Shown here in pieces: positions 13,292 through 24,400 of a stretch of 64,000 nt of DNA (its first letter is position 1; the number at the start of each line of letters is the position of its first letter). The notes beneath the pieces are model-generated. The model made no database searches. It had not been told where the DNA came from and was given only the letters and a program-made list of their open reading frames with translations. Position numbers and translations under genes: made by a program. Origin of the DNA: Entonaema liquescens (taxonomy: Eukaryota; Ascomycota; Sordariomycetes; Xylariales; Xylariaceae); the NCBI GenBank assembly GCA_902805475.1, contig CADCSX010000001.1, positions 3,224,001 through 3,288,000 on the forward strand. The letters are read 5' to 3'.

Positions 13292-13499
13292 TATAAATTT
13301 TATAATAATAACGCATTAATTATTATTAAATTTTAACGTTTTATAATTAAAATTTAAATAAAAATATTTTTATAATATTTTATAATTTTAATTTAATTAA
13401 TAATTAACAATTATTATATATATTACAATTCATTAGATTTTAATTATCCTATAGGTAATCGGCATCCCGGACTATCGTATAAATTAATTAAGAAGCACA
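13292..13499 (+). repeat. 3' LTR of the degraded retrotransposon
   Basis: 208-bp right LTR. Its first 140 or so bases are RIP-saturated; from about 13430 to the CACA end at 13496-13499 it keeps normal composition, and there the left copy is the mutated one. The two LTRs are therefore complementary in what they preserve. Confidence 0.95.
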
Positions 13500-13682
13500 A
13501 CCTTTCTAACGTCTCTTATTGGTGGTCAATCAATAGCCGGGCTTGCAGACTTCCTGCATTCCAGAACGTGCTGGTACCTTAGCGAGGTGTCCATCTTGCA
13601 TCTCGTCCTTGCATGTGACGCGCATCCGAAAGCGATCCTTCAGCCTTAGGAATAACGAATAAATGCTATGCAAATATAGTAC

Positions 13683-13711
13683 TACATACAATACATACAT
13701 ACATACATACA
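13683..13711. repeat. ATAC microsatellite
   Basis: Several tandem ATAC units in the spacer between the retroelement and CHO2. Confidence 0.8.
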
Positions 13712-14191
13712 TATTATATTACGTAAATATGCAGTACTGGTAAATATGTACCATCCCACGCGACAATTCAACTAGGTAGTATTTGTTGACATTCAAAAAT
13801 TTGTTAGACGAACCGGGATTAAGAAAGTTCGGCATGGTTTGCTTCAGGTTTGAGGCCATAGTGACGTCGCACGGAAACGGCGCCTAGAAAACGGTCGCCG
13901 GCACATGCTCCAAACGAACCAAATGCAACAAATGCATCAAATGTATAACCCAGATTCGTCCAAATACAAATGTACAAGACGTACCAGATGCACCTCACGT
14001 GGAACCCGGGCCCTTCTTCACCCAATCGAACCGTTCCACACGCTTCTGCATTCTGCATTAAAAAGTATAATTCGTTATTCGCCAGTCGAAAAATAATATC
14101 CTCCACCTCTCTTTTTTCCCCCGTTCTTCTCGTCCTTCTCAACGCTTCCCAATTGCCAAACTCAACTTTTGGCTTTTTTCTTTGTTTCTAC

Positions 14192-14233
14192 ATGGCTGCA
14201 AGTAGACGAGGCTCATTACGCAATATTGCTTAG
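14192..14233 (+). promoter_or_regulatory. Candidate upstream ORF (13 codons) in the CHO2 leader
   Basis: An ATG at 14192 opens a 13-codon frame that ends with TAG at 14231-14233, 58 bases before the CHO2 start. If the transcript begins upstream of 14192 this would be a translated upstream ORF able to lower CHO2 translation. The transcription start is unknown, so this is a candidate only. Confidence 0.35.
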
Positions 14234-14291
14234 ATCTAAGCTACCGGAAGAGAGAAACTCGTTTAGACGTACATAAAAAGTATCTAGTCTA

Positions 14292-17222
14292 ATGGCCGCA
14301 ACCGGTGATTCCTCTGCCCAAGATGGCGAATTACGCCACAGGCAGGTAACGACGAATGATTCGAATGAACATGTAAACAGTGATAGTGACGATGGCAGTG
14401 AAGAGGTCGTAACATCGTCCAAACCTAGGAAGACATATGGCCGTACCAAAGATGGGACAAGTAAGCAGCAGATGATGTAGAATACGAATCCATATCGGAT
14501 ACTAATACTTACATAATTATTAGTCTTTACCGTTCCCACCACTCATGACATGGTGTCGCAGTTACTCGACCCCAGGGAGCCTAAGAACATATCGGACGTA
14601 ATTGTCCTCGCTGTTCTTGCCGTTCACATCCTGGCCTTGTATCTGCTTCCTGAATCGCTGAAGCGGCCAGTGTTCGCCGTTGTCTTTCTGTTCTGGCGTA
14701 CCTCTTACAACCTTGGCATTGGCATTCTCCTACGCTTACAATCTAACGATAATAAACTTGTAGCGTGGGCTAGGAAATGGAAACTCTTCGAAAACCCGTC
14801 AACCGGGAAGAATCCAAGGCCATGGTTGTACAAGATCCTCAAGCGCGAGCTGGAGATCAAGATACCCGAGGATTACGAGTTCGAAAAAGCCCCAATTGAG
14901 TACAATACTTGGCTGGTCTTCAGACGACTTGTGGATCTCATCCTTATGTGTGATTTCGTCTCATACTGCTTATTTGCTGTCGCTTGTGCCCACCTTCCTC
15001 CTGGAGAATCAATCTACGTTACGATTGGCCGGTGGGTATTTGGCTGGGTTACCATAGGATTCAATGTCTGGGTCAAACTGGATGCTCACCGAGTTGTGAA
15101 AGATTATGCCTGGTACTGGGGCGACTTCTTTTACTTGATCGATCAGGAGTTGACCTTCGACGGCGTATTCGAGATGGCTCCACACCCAATGTACTCAATT
15201 GGGTATGCAGGATACTATGGTATCTCTGCTATTGCTGCCAGCTATGCTGTTCTCTTCATCTCCATCGCAGCTCATGCAGCCCAGCTCGCCTTTTTGGTCT
15301 TCATCGAGGATCCTCACATCCAGAAGACGTACAACCCGCCGACCCGCAAGAGTGAGGTTCCCGCCAGACCCCGGATCCACAATCTGCTGGGTATCAGGAA
15401 TATTGACCCGCTACGGACTGTGGATTACTCTACTTTTATAATACTAGGACTTGTCGCTCTTTTTGCTATTACCACGCCACAGACGCCGTTACACCAATCC
15501 ATATTCTTCTCGCTCGCACTCCTAGTTCGACTTTGGTACTCTGTTGGATTAGGTGTGATCCTTACCCGACAGTCTAGGAGCAAAGCATGGACTCGCCACT
15601 TTTTGAAGGTAGGGGAGACGCCGGAGGAGGGCTGGCGACAGTGGAAAGGATACTACCACATCACTCTTAGTCTATGCTATGCTACCTTCATTGCCGCTTG
15701 CTGGAAGATGTACTCTGCTCCTGTCGACTGGAACTACGGGTTCGTGCTGCTTAGACACGTTATCGGCGCTAGTCTCATCGCCCTTCAGATCTGGACTGCT
15801 GTGAGCATCTACGACTCCCTCGGCGAGTTTGGCTGGTTCTTTGGTGATTTCTTCTTCAACCAAGGCGCGAAGCTTACTTATACTTCGATCTATCGTTACC
15901 TGAACAATCCGGAAAGAGTTCTTGGTACTGCCGGTTTATGGGGTGCCGCCATTATCACATGGAGCCGGTCTATATTTGCTCTAGCATTAATCAGCCATCT
16001 TCTCACTCTCGCTTTTATTCACTTCGTCGAAAAGCCGCATATGCAAAAGATCTACGGCCGCAACCTTCGACGCGAAGCCGGCTTAACCAAGTTTATCAAG
16101 CGTTCTCTGCCTCCGCCTGTCATGGAGTGGCAATCGAGCGTCAACAAAGTCATGGATGAGACGTCACACTTCGTGGAGGATTTCTTGGATACCGCGCGTC
16201 CGAAGTTAGCAGCAGGTGTATCGACGATTGTGAGAGATACCACAGCGCTTTTCAACAAATATCCTGCCCGTCTCACTTTGACCAAGCTCTCTCCTGATCT
16301 TGCAGGTTTCGACCCCAAGCAGTATTCTATCACCGTAGAAGGTGAATCATCTGGATTTTCCGCATTATCGGAACGGGCTAGTGGTAAGGAAGGCACGGCG
16401 GGACGATTCCCCAACGAGCTGAAGACGATGATTTTTGAATACGGCGCCCCGATCAAAGTCAAGTGGAGGGCACCGGCGAACCACGGAAGAAAAGATTGGA
16501 TTGGTCTCTATATGGTAGCTGACAACCGATCTCGTGAGATTACCGAGCTGTCGTCTCTTGGACGATGGATCCCTACTGTACCTGGCCAGTTCGAATCTAC
16601 TACGGCGGATAGGGGTATTCTAACGTGGGACCAACCGGTTGAAGACGCCGATAATAGCGACGGAAACTTTGTATACGGCGAGATGGTTTTCTCAGGAGAT
16701 AAGTTATGGTGGACGCAAGGTGTGTTCGAATTCCGGTACCACCATGATGGCAACCACAACGTCATGTCCATCTCGCAGCCCTTCGAAATCCACCTCAACC
16801 ACTTTGACTACAACGATGTGGACGCGGATACCGAGGGTTCGGTCCAGCAGGCTGTCGAATCGGCACTTCTGCCCGTTGTTCAGAACTGCCTTGACCGCGA
16901 CCCGGATATCGCACCTAGTACACCAGAGGAACCCTTCGGGAGCCACGTGGAGAGGGATGGCAAGTACGCTAAGAGATTAGTATATGCTATCCACCAGATG
17001 TTCGGTATCGAGTTCGCGCCGGCGGTGGTGCCTGCGGATGGAAACGTGAGGAATTTGGCTTGGAGGATTTGTAATGCGAAGCAAGTCTTGGTAAGTAATT
17101 CTCTGTCGACTTATAAGAACAGCAATAGTGAAAGCAAGAAAGAACATGGCTAACATATCTCACAGGCTCCTTACAGCATGTCCGGCTCGAAAGGAACGAC
17201 GACGCCCGGGGCCGAGAAATAG
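14292..17222 (+). CDS. CHO2: Phosphatidylethanolamine N-methyltransferase
   Basis: Catalyses the first S-adenosylmethionine-dependent methylation of phosphatidylethanolamine on the way to phosphatidylcholine, in the ER membrane. Exons 14292-14460, 14524-17090 and 17166-17222 give 930 residues, a normal length for the family. Intron 1 (63 nt) has a TACTAATAC branch site; intron 2 (75 nt) splices to a short last exon ending TTPGAEK. The protein has an acidic N-terminal tail, then many hydrophobic segments. Two tandem methyltransferase modules are visible: one near residues 140-290, containing DQELTFDGVFEMAPHPMYSIGY, and a related one near 410-540, with GAKLTYTSIYRYLNNPERVLG. A soluble C-terminal region follows (residues about 620-900; KVKWRAPANHGRKDWIGLY). 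Start chosen because exon 1 joins in frame and has no competing upstream in-frame ATG. Confidence 0.96.
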
Positions 17223-18252
17223 GAGGATACCTAATTATAAACGGCGGGGTACCGGGGTGCATATACAGGCATATATACAGACACATATACACACATATAC
17301 GTTGTGGTAGTAGGTATCCAGTGCATTGCATATATTCGAGTATGCCATAGATACCGGCGGTGGCGGAGTTGGCGGGGTTGAGTGTCTGGTGTTGGAGGGT
17401 ATAGTGTTTATGACGGCTTAAAGATAGCCGTGGCTCGTGGGTAGAGCTTGGTTGGTTGATGAGTAAATAGGAAGTAAATAAAGATAAAGAAAGAAATAGA
17501 TACCCGTTTTGTGTCCCATGAGATGCTAAATTGGAATTTTGTGATGTATATTCATAAGAGTGTTGTCTATATGTGCTAGTATTGGATCTTGACAAGAGGC
17601 TGGTTCGTAAGATGGAACATTAGACAGTAGCCTTCGTCTCTATTACTTACGTATAACTATGACATGTCTAATGGGTTTCTATATGCCGTATCTAGCTAGG
17701 TACCTAACTAATTGAAGTATTGAGATCGTAGAATGAGCATAGGCAGGGGTTATAGCGCAGAGACCAAAACTATATAAGACCTCTGTCCACTCGATAAACC
17801 TTTAGCTAGATAGCTCTTATTTAACGACATCGAGTATAAGATTGAGTATACCAGCAGGGGCAATACCGGAAAATACCATTTCTACAGGAACTATAAGGAC
17901 ATAGTAAAACCTGCCAGCATACAGGTACCTGACATACCATCTTCCTAGATCACAGGCTGCTTTGACTATTTCCAGGGCTCTTCAACAGTCCCCGAGCCGA
18001 AACCTCGGATTATATCTAAGAGAAAAAAAAAACTTAATTCAGATGAAGCACGGTCATACAGTATATACCGACTAATCGCCCAATAAAAGATTCATTCATG
18101 TATTCAACGATTCATAAAACACTAACACTTAACGCCTCTATAACGCCCCCCTTTTCCCATAACCCATCTTTCCCAAACGTCCCAAGCCAAACTACTTCAC
18201 TTTACTGTACCTCACCACGGGCTAAACTACCTTACCCCTATCTTATCCTATC
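17223..18252. other. Convergent spacer, no gene supported
   Basis: Shared 3' region of CHO2 (+) and the MIT-domain gene (-). It holds scattered TAGGTACC-type motifs (about 17698) and no supported frame. Both transcripts probably terminate here. Confidence 0.6.
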
Positions 18253-18501
18253 CTACCCTAGACCAGGCGACCTAAACCCCTCATCCATACCCAACCCGGT
18301 GCCCGCCTCCGAACTCCCCTGACCCGTCGCGCTTCCGCTGCCCCCCGCGCGCCTCGCCTTCGCCCCGGCCTTCAACTGATCCCACTTCTCGCGGTAGCGC
18401 ACGAGGTTAGCCCTGGCTTTATTATAATTGCGTTCCGTCTCCTCCATCTGCTTGGCCATGATCTGGAGTTGTTCTTCCAGCTCCCGATTACGTTTCGCTA
18501 G

Positions 18502-18536
<35 letters not shown>

Positions 18537-20023
18537 CGTCCGATCCCACCCCTGGTAGTTGTGGTAGTGGTGGTGGTTTTCCCGCGAGAGGCGACCCGGG
18601 CCGCATGAGCCGCATGCTTTCCGCTAGGCGCATGCCCGAGTTCTGGGACATGGACTCGAAGGCGTGGAGTCGCTTGCTCAGCTTGTCGAGCATGTCCTTG
18701 AGGCCCTTGTTTTCGAGGTGCAGCTCCTCCACCAAGTTCGCCAGGTCCCTATCCCGGTCCCGGTCCGATCGCCTGCCGGCTAGTCGATGATGAGCGCCGG
18801 CCGGCCGGACGACCTGGGATTCTTTTGCGTCGACGAAGTCATCCTCGTCAGGATCCTCAAGTAAGACGCCTGCGCTTTCTAGACGTCTCTTCTCTTTGTC
18901 GGCAAAGGACAGGATACTTGCGTACGAGGCTGTGTGTCCGCTGGTAGGAACGACATAGAAGGAATCATTTGCAGATTGTCCGTCGCGAGACACGGCTCGC
19001 AGGGCGGCTTTAGAGTAGAATTTCCTCAGATCAGGTTCGGCAGAGACCGAAGAAGGCCCTCTGGTTCTATTACGCTTCTGGGCTGGAGGTTCAGGGGCTG
19101 GAGTTGGAGCCGGGGCAGGTACCTCGGCTTGCTCTTCGCTGATTAAGGGAAGCCCTGCAAACGCAAGTGGCGCAGAAATCTTATTAATGATGTTACCGAA
19201 TGCGCTGTAGAACCTGGAGAAACCGTCATCACTAGCACTAGCTTGCTTGTTATCTACTCGTTCCTGGCTTGATACGTCGTCTTCTAGGCCGGAACTCGAT
19301 TGCCTCGTGAGCCTTCCTTTCTCCGGAAGAGTGGTATTACTTGGCCTGTCAGAGTTATCAAGCATGTTTTGCATCTTAGTTCTAGATCCACTTCTACGTG
19401 AGGTGGCCTCCATATTTCCAGGGGCTTCTGTGTTGGATACACTTGGGCTGAGCGGCTGAGACCTATACTTGGACCGAATTCCGCGAGCTGAGGCGAGATT
19501 GCTTGCAATGGAAGCCCCGAGGTCGCGCGGGGGTACCGCGGCTGCTTTGGGAGGGTTGGCAGTGGCGCCGCATTTTTCTCATTTGAGGTTCCAGTGGGAT
19601 TATCCTTAGTAGGCGGTGAAGTGGAAGCTACACTTGTAGCTGCTTCATCTTTCTCACTGGCCTGAGAATCATTTTCGGAGGCGGCCTGGGAGGTAGCAGG
19701 CTTGCTCGGTAGTTGTAGAAGTTCAGAAAGTCTCCGATGATGTTGCTCAAGTAACTTCAAGGTTCGTAGAGCCTCGACACTGCTGGTATTCTTTGCGGCG
19801 TTGGCGAACTCACCGGCGGCTCTCGTGTGCTCGTTAACTGCAACTGTAGTATCGGAGGAGTGGGTTGCTATAGACGCGGCTCTCGCATGATCATGCGCCT
19901 ATGATTCGATAGTGTGAGCCGCAGCGAATAATGGATAGCCTTTGAAAGAATCACGGGGGAAAAAGATAGGATCGCATAGGATAGGAGGTATAATCCTACC
20001 TTGATTAGAGGCGCAGAGTCCAT
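18253..20023 (-). CDS. MIT-domain and coiled-coil protein with polyQ; possible Atg38/NRBF2-type factor; apparent frameshift
   Basis: Exon 1 (20023-20000) encodes MDSAPLIK. After an intron (19999-19899) exon 2 encodes an N-terminal MIT-like helical bundle (about residues 5-75: EHTRAAGEFANAAK, then EALRTLKLLEQHHRRLSELL). Then come a disordered Ser/Pro region, a basic patch, an acidic stretch (EDPDEDDF), a coiled coil with LVEELHLENKGLKDMLDKL, a run of 12 Gln (18501-18536) and a second coiled coil (RNRELEEQLQIMAKQMEETE). The frame changes near 19529-19533: the upstream frame reads into an unlikely tail while the other frame reads PRDLGASIASNLASARGI. One more base in the GGGGG run (CCCCC on the coding strand) restores a single frame of about 556 residues; an intron 19657-19542 is a weaker alternative. 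MIT plus C-terminal coiled coil is the layout of Atg38/NRBF2, a PI3-kinase complex I partner in autophagy; that link is inference. Confidence 0.78.
18501..18536 (-). repeat. GTT/CAA trinucleotide run encoding polyglutamine
   Basis: Twelve GTT units on the plus strand read as CAA (Gln) codons on the coding strand of the MIT-domain gene. All codons are CAA, so the run is likely length-variable between strains. Confidence 0.95.
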
Positions 20024-21453
20024 GATGCGAAATTTGCGAAATACGTTCGCAAAGCCGAAGTGGTCAAACTAGGTCAGAGGGATCTCACCCCTCGTAAGGG
20101 TATGTATGTATGTATGTATTTGTGTATGTAGTTATTTGAACGTCGAGGAGTTGTATATGACGATAAGCGGGAGAAGTGGATGTCACAAGCACGTCTGCAG
20201 TAATAAAAGCTAGGGGCGTTGTTAAGAGGGAATGCATCTCTCCCATTTGCGAAGATCGGGTTGCAGAAGTTTGGAGCGAATAGGGCGAATAGGGCGGGGT
20301 GGAGGGAGTTTAGGGAGTCAGGGGGTCCCCAGTTAATTACATAAAAGAGTTTAATGGTCGACCGGCACCTTCCAGCGGGTCATCCAATTTGTCCTTTCAA
20401 TTGGTACATTACCTACTTAGGTACCTTCCCTCCTAGCCGTGAAATAAGCCCGTGTGTACATGTAAGTCAAGGTTATGTAACCTAGATGAGCAAGGGAGGT
20501 ACATACATCCAGTCGTATAATATTCGTATAATCATGTACACCTTACACGATGTGGAGTACATTTTATTTTAGGAGGTAACATAGGTTATCCCTGAGAGCT
20601 TAAATGGAAGCCTGGACTTCTTTCGCCCTTTCCTTTTTTCGCATACCAGGCTTTTTACTACCATGTACAAGGTATTACGGCAGTTCAGCTAGCTCTATCC
20701 TGGGTATCCTGAGTGTTACGAAGTTGATTTTTTGAAACTTGAATGGTGGGGTCATTCCAATTGGTATTATTATTCTATCCCACAGAGTGGCTGGCGAATC
20801 TCACCTTTCCTATTCAATTTAGCAAGTACGATACCAGGGGGGGCTCCATTCGGCTTGGGTCTGATTCATGACGCCTATTTCGCCCCGTCCGATCATTGAA
20901 TGAGGTCGGGAACTTGGTGTGGGCTAAAATCATCTACGTTGCAATAGGAGATAGTCATCATTGACCATCGACCATCGACCATTAACCCTTTCTAATCTAC
21001 TCCTTTCAAAGATTTATGTCCTATTTAGAAATCGTAATATCATCTAAATTCGAATTCGAGTTCTAGAATATCCCATCAGAATTACATCAGGAGAAGTGAA
21101 AAAAGGAAAAGAAAAAAAAAAGGAACATATAATTGTATCGACCTCCAAAGAGAGATTCGGAAGCCATGACGACAGAATTGGAATAAAAAATAATAGTAAT
21201 TTGGTTGCCTGGAACCATTCGCAAAGCCACGACTTTCTAACCTGATCTTTGTTCGTATAGTTATAGGTATGCGCATCTTATAACTAACACCCTATTATTC
21301 TAAGAGGGCGAAGGAAAGTTAACTTTTTAGCTTTCCTCCTTTGTCTTCTTCTAATATTTCTGGGATATAGCAAACCTGTTGTGTTACCGCCATCACTGTC
21401 GGCCTCTCAACGCCGCGTGATCCCTCGTCATCAGTAGCGGCGGCTTCGTCATC
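20024..21453. other. Divergent promoter region, no gene supported
   Basis: A 1.4-kb spacer between the minus-strand MIT-domain gene and the plus-strand LAM gene, so it should hold both promoters. It has a TATG microsatellite (20101-20120), several TAGGTACC-like motifs (about 20409), and a tandem CGACCAT run (about 20965-20981). No supported frame. Confidence 0.6.
20101..20120. repeat. TATG microsatellite
   Basis: Five tandem TATG units in the promoter-side spacer of the MIT-domain gene. Confidence 0.85.
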
Positions 21454-24400
21454 ATGGATGTCGCAAACTCTCCCAATCCTGGCAAAGTTGGGAAGCTCAT
21501 CCCCAAAAAGCTAGCAACAAAACGATGGAAGAAGCAACCTTCGAAAGAGAGTTTTGGATCGACAGCTAGCAGCGAAGATTTTAATACTCGAGGAAGAAGT
21601 ACAAGCAATCTCGGTCTGAATAACGGCTCTTTTACGACTGCGCTATCAAAAGAGATGATAGAGGACGATGAAGATAGAAGAGAGGAACCTGAAGAGAGTC
21701 CTGACGCCTATTATTCTGACCCTGACGATGTGTAAGTATTATTTTTATTCTGTTCTATTTTGTCTACTTGGTCTCATCTACAAAACATCCCCCTTGGTTT
21801 CATTTATACGTACATCATCATATCATATTATTGCTTATTTATTTCTTAATGTCCCCCCTCTTCTGTGACCCTGCAACTTTGTTTCTTGTAGTTAAATAAG
21901 CTACGAAATCCCTACCCCTTTGCTCGGTCAAGCTGGCCATTTACGGTTGAAATAAAAAAGGTAAATCTATTTAAATTTGGGTATATGAGAATTTTAACTA
22001 TGCATTCTGTTGAGAAGCAACTGCTAAGCATTAACAACTCATCCTTGACGGCTGTAAGCTGAGCACAAGTTGTGGTGTTAGTCGACTCAGCCTGTGAGAT
22101 CTAATCACTAGTTTTAACACCTTCGCATCTCGTACCCATCTCGTATTCTTTTTTCATTCGCCCTACACACCCTGGTAACCTGGTTTGTTACTTTTTCGTC
22201 ATACCTTATGTATCATTCTTCATCCCCTTATCTTGCAAAGTACATACATGCAACACTACATACTACCTTTTGGCTTCACCGTTTAATTCTACCGTCGTAG
22301 TAGAGTTTGTGGTTTCTATCCACTTAGTGTTGGTGGAGCGGTTATTTGAATCTAACAACCAACGAGCTTTATTGACCTTGTCATTCTCATAGGTCTGCGG
22401 CTCGGCCCACGGTCCCTTCAACCCATCCGTCCCAAATTGGGCAGTTGACAACATCTTCGCCTATAATCCAGGCCGATCACCTTCCCGAAGTACAGAGCCA
22501 GAGCACTGAGGATTTAAACAACATTTCTCGATCTACCACCTTCGCTGTTACTCCTACCCCTAGCTTTTCGTTCGAGCCGGCTCGTCCATTATCTCATACC
22601 AAGACCGGCTTGCAGCCACCTCAAGCTCCTTCGCAACGGTCGAAATCGCCTGCTGGTAGGTTCAGGGACGCTTTCAGGAGCAAGAGGAGCGTGAGCGATT
22701 TGCGGGAAATTGGTAGCGACAGTCAAACATACACTGTCGATAAGGAAGAAGAAACGAAGACACCGTCACGGAGGTCAACCGCTGGATCTACTTCTCGCCC
22801 AAGCTCAAGTACAGCTTCACAGCCCGACACCAATGACAAGAAGATAGCGTCTTCTACACGTCCAGGTCGATCAAAGAAGCCCCCATCTATCGATACATCC
22901 AGCCGTCCCCTTACGCCGCCATCGATCGAACCTGCAGCTCCCGTTATCGTTAATACACCACCGACCCCTACCGAGAGCCACCGCTCTAGGAAGAACTCGT
23001 CAGCTAGCGCGAGCTCGGTCCCGAATGTGGTTGTCTCTTCGGCTAATACGATATCGCACCGACGAATGAGATCGGGATCAGGAGCAAGTATTGGCCCAAG
23101 CAAGCTATCGAACATAACACTAGCTCCTCTAACGCCAACGCCTGAGAATCCACCACAAACCCCTGGAGGCAGTTTTTTCTCGAGCATGCTATCTGCTGCA
23201 CAAAACGCTGCCAACACATTAAGCACAGCTGTTACCAATAGCAATATAGGATCGGTCGGAAACAAAGCTAAATCTAACATTCCTAGAGAGACGCAGCCAG
23301 GTGACGACGACGATAGAGTAGAAGTTGAGACGCCTGCGGGACAGTTGGAGAATTCTAACATGGGCGACAAAGAACTCGCCGTGAAAACCCTCGGCAAGGG
23401 GGATCTAAGTCTAAGCCAATTGGGAATCCAGGAACCCGGAGGTACCGCACCTACACCAACCACTACCAAATTCTCCGACTCTACAGCCGAATCAAGGACA
23501 CGTTCCGAATCTGCACCAGTGGATAATACAGCCGTGTCTGTTAATGGCGATGGCCACTCGGATGACCTAGGTACAGGAGGAGCTCGATCCGTTTCGGAGA
23601 AGGCCGCCATATCCCCCGCAACCAGTCTATATGAAGGTAAGTCAGGCCTTCAACGTACTGGTAGCATTAAGAGTGCTCTGGCCCGGACAAGACGGAAACG
23701 CGGTAGTACCGGAGGAACCGCTGGAACCGGAACCACAATCGGTGCGGCCATCGCAGCAGCTAATGCCTCTGTAGCCCACCCTTCCGCCAACGGTAGCACC
23801 CCAAAACTCACAGGCTTTGCTGTAGCGAGTAAGAAACGCAACCGGGATTTCCACGCCTTATTTAAGAGTGTTCCGGATGACGACTACCTTATCGAAGATT
23901 ACAGCTGCGCCCTCCAGCGCGAGATCCTCGCACACGGCAGACTCTACGTTTCGGAAGGTCACTTGTGCTTTAGTAGTAATATCTTTGGATGGGTTACGAC
24001 ACTGGTTATAAGCTTCGACGAGATCGTATCCGTTGAAAAGAGGAGCACCGCTTTAGTCTTTAGGAACGGCCTGATGATCTCGACGCTTCATGCGAAGCAC
24101 GTATTCGCCAGTTTTACCAGCCGGGACTCGACTTATGACTTAATTGTCAACATTTGGAAGCTTGGACACCCCTCTCTGCAGAGTTCGCTTAATGGAGTTT
24201 CACTGGAGGGGACAGGCGGTGATAAAACAGAAAAGGTCGAGGATGGTGATGTTGTAGTCGGAAGCCGAAGCGGTACGGCATCCGAAGATGAAGAGAGCGA
24301 AGACGGAGATGATGTCTACGACGAGGACCAGGACGATGATGCCCTGGAGGTAGCTAAAACTACCGACGCGAGCCCCGCCGACACGGATGGCGAAAAGTCT

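Larger units (their letters stand above)
7893..13499 (+). mobile_element. RIP-degraded LTR retrotransposon, about 5.6 kb
   Basis: Two direct repeats, 7893-8100 and 13292-13499, align over 208 bp at a constant offset of 5399 with no indels. Every difference I see is a C/T or G/A transition. The repeats begin TGTG and end CACA, the inverted termini expected of LTRs. Between them lies 5191 bp of extreme A+T content with no open frame of useful length, consistent with RIP of a gag-pol region. An 11-A run (13278-13288) just left of the right LTR fits a polypurine tract whose Gs became As, which places the element on the plus strand. Flanks show ACCC on the left (7889-7892) and ACCT on the right (13500-13503), possibly a mutated 4-bp target duplication (5 bp if the LTR ends one base earlier). 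Copia versus gypsy cannot be told, because no reverse-transcriptase or integrase motif survives. Confidence 0.93.
13500..14291. other. Spacer and leader upstream of CHO2
   Basis: Normal base composition resumes right at the end of the right LTR. The spacer has an ATAC microsatellite (about 13683-13711). The last 250 bases contain pyrimidine-rich tracts, as in fungal promoters, and an upstream ATG reading frame (listed separately). No protein gene is supported. Confidence 0.6.

Noticed and set aside
22723..23610. 295-codon minus-strand frame opposite the LAM gene
   Set aside because: Antisense shadow of a Ser/Thr/Pro-rich coding region, no domain.
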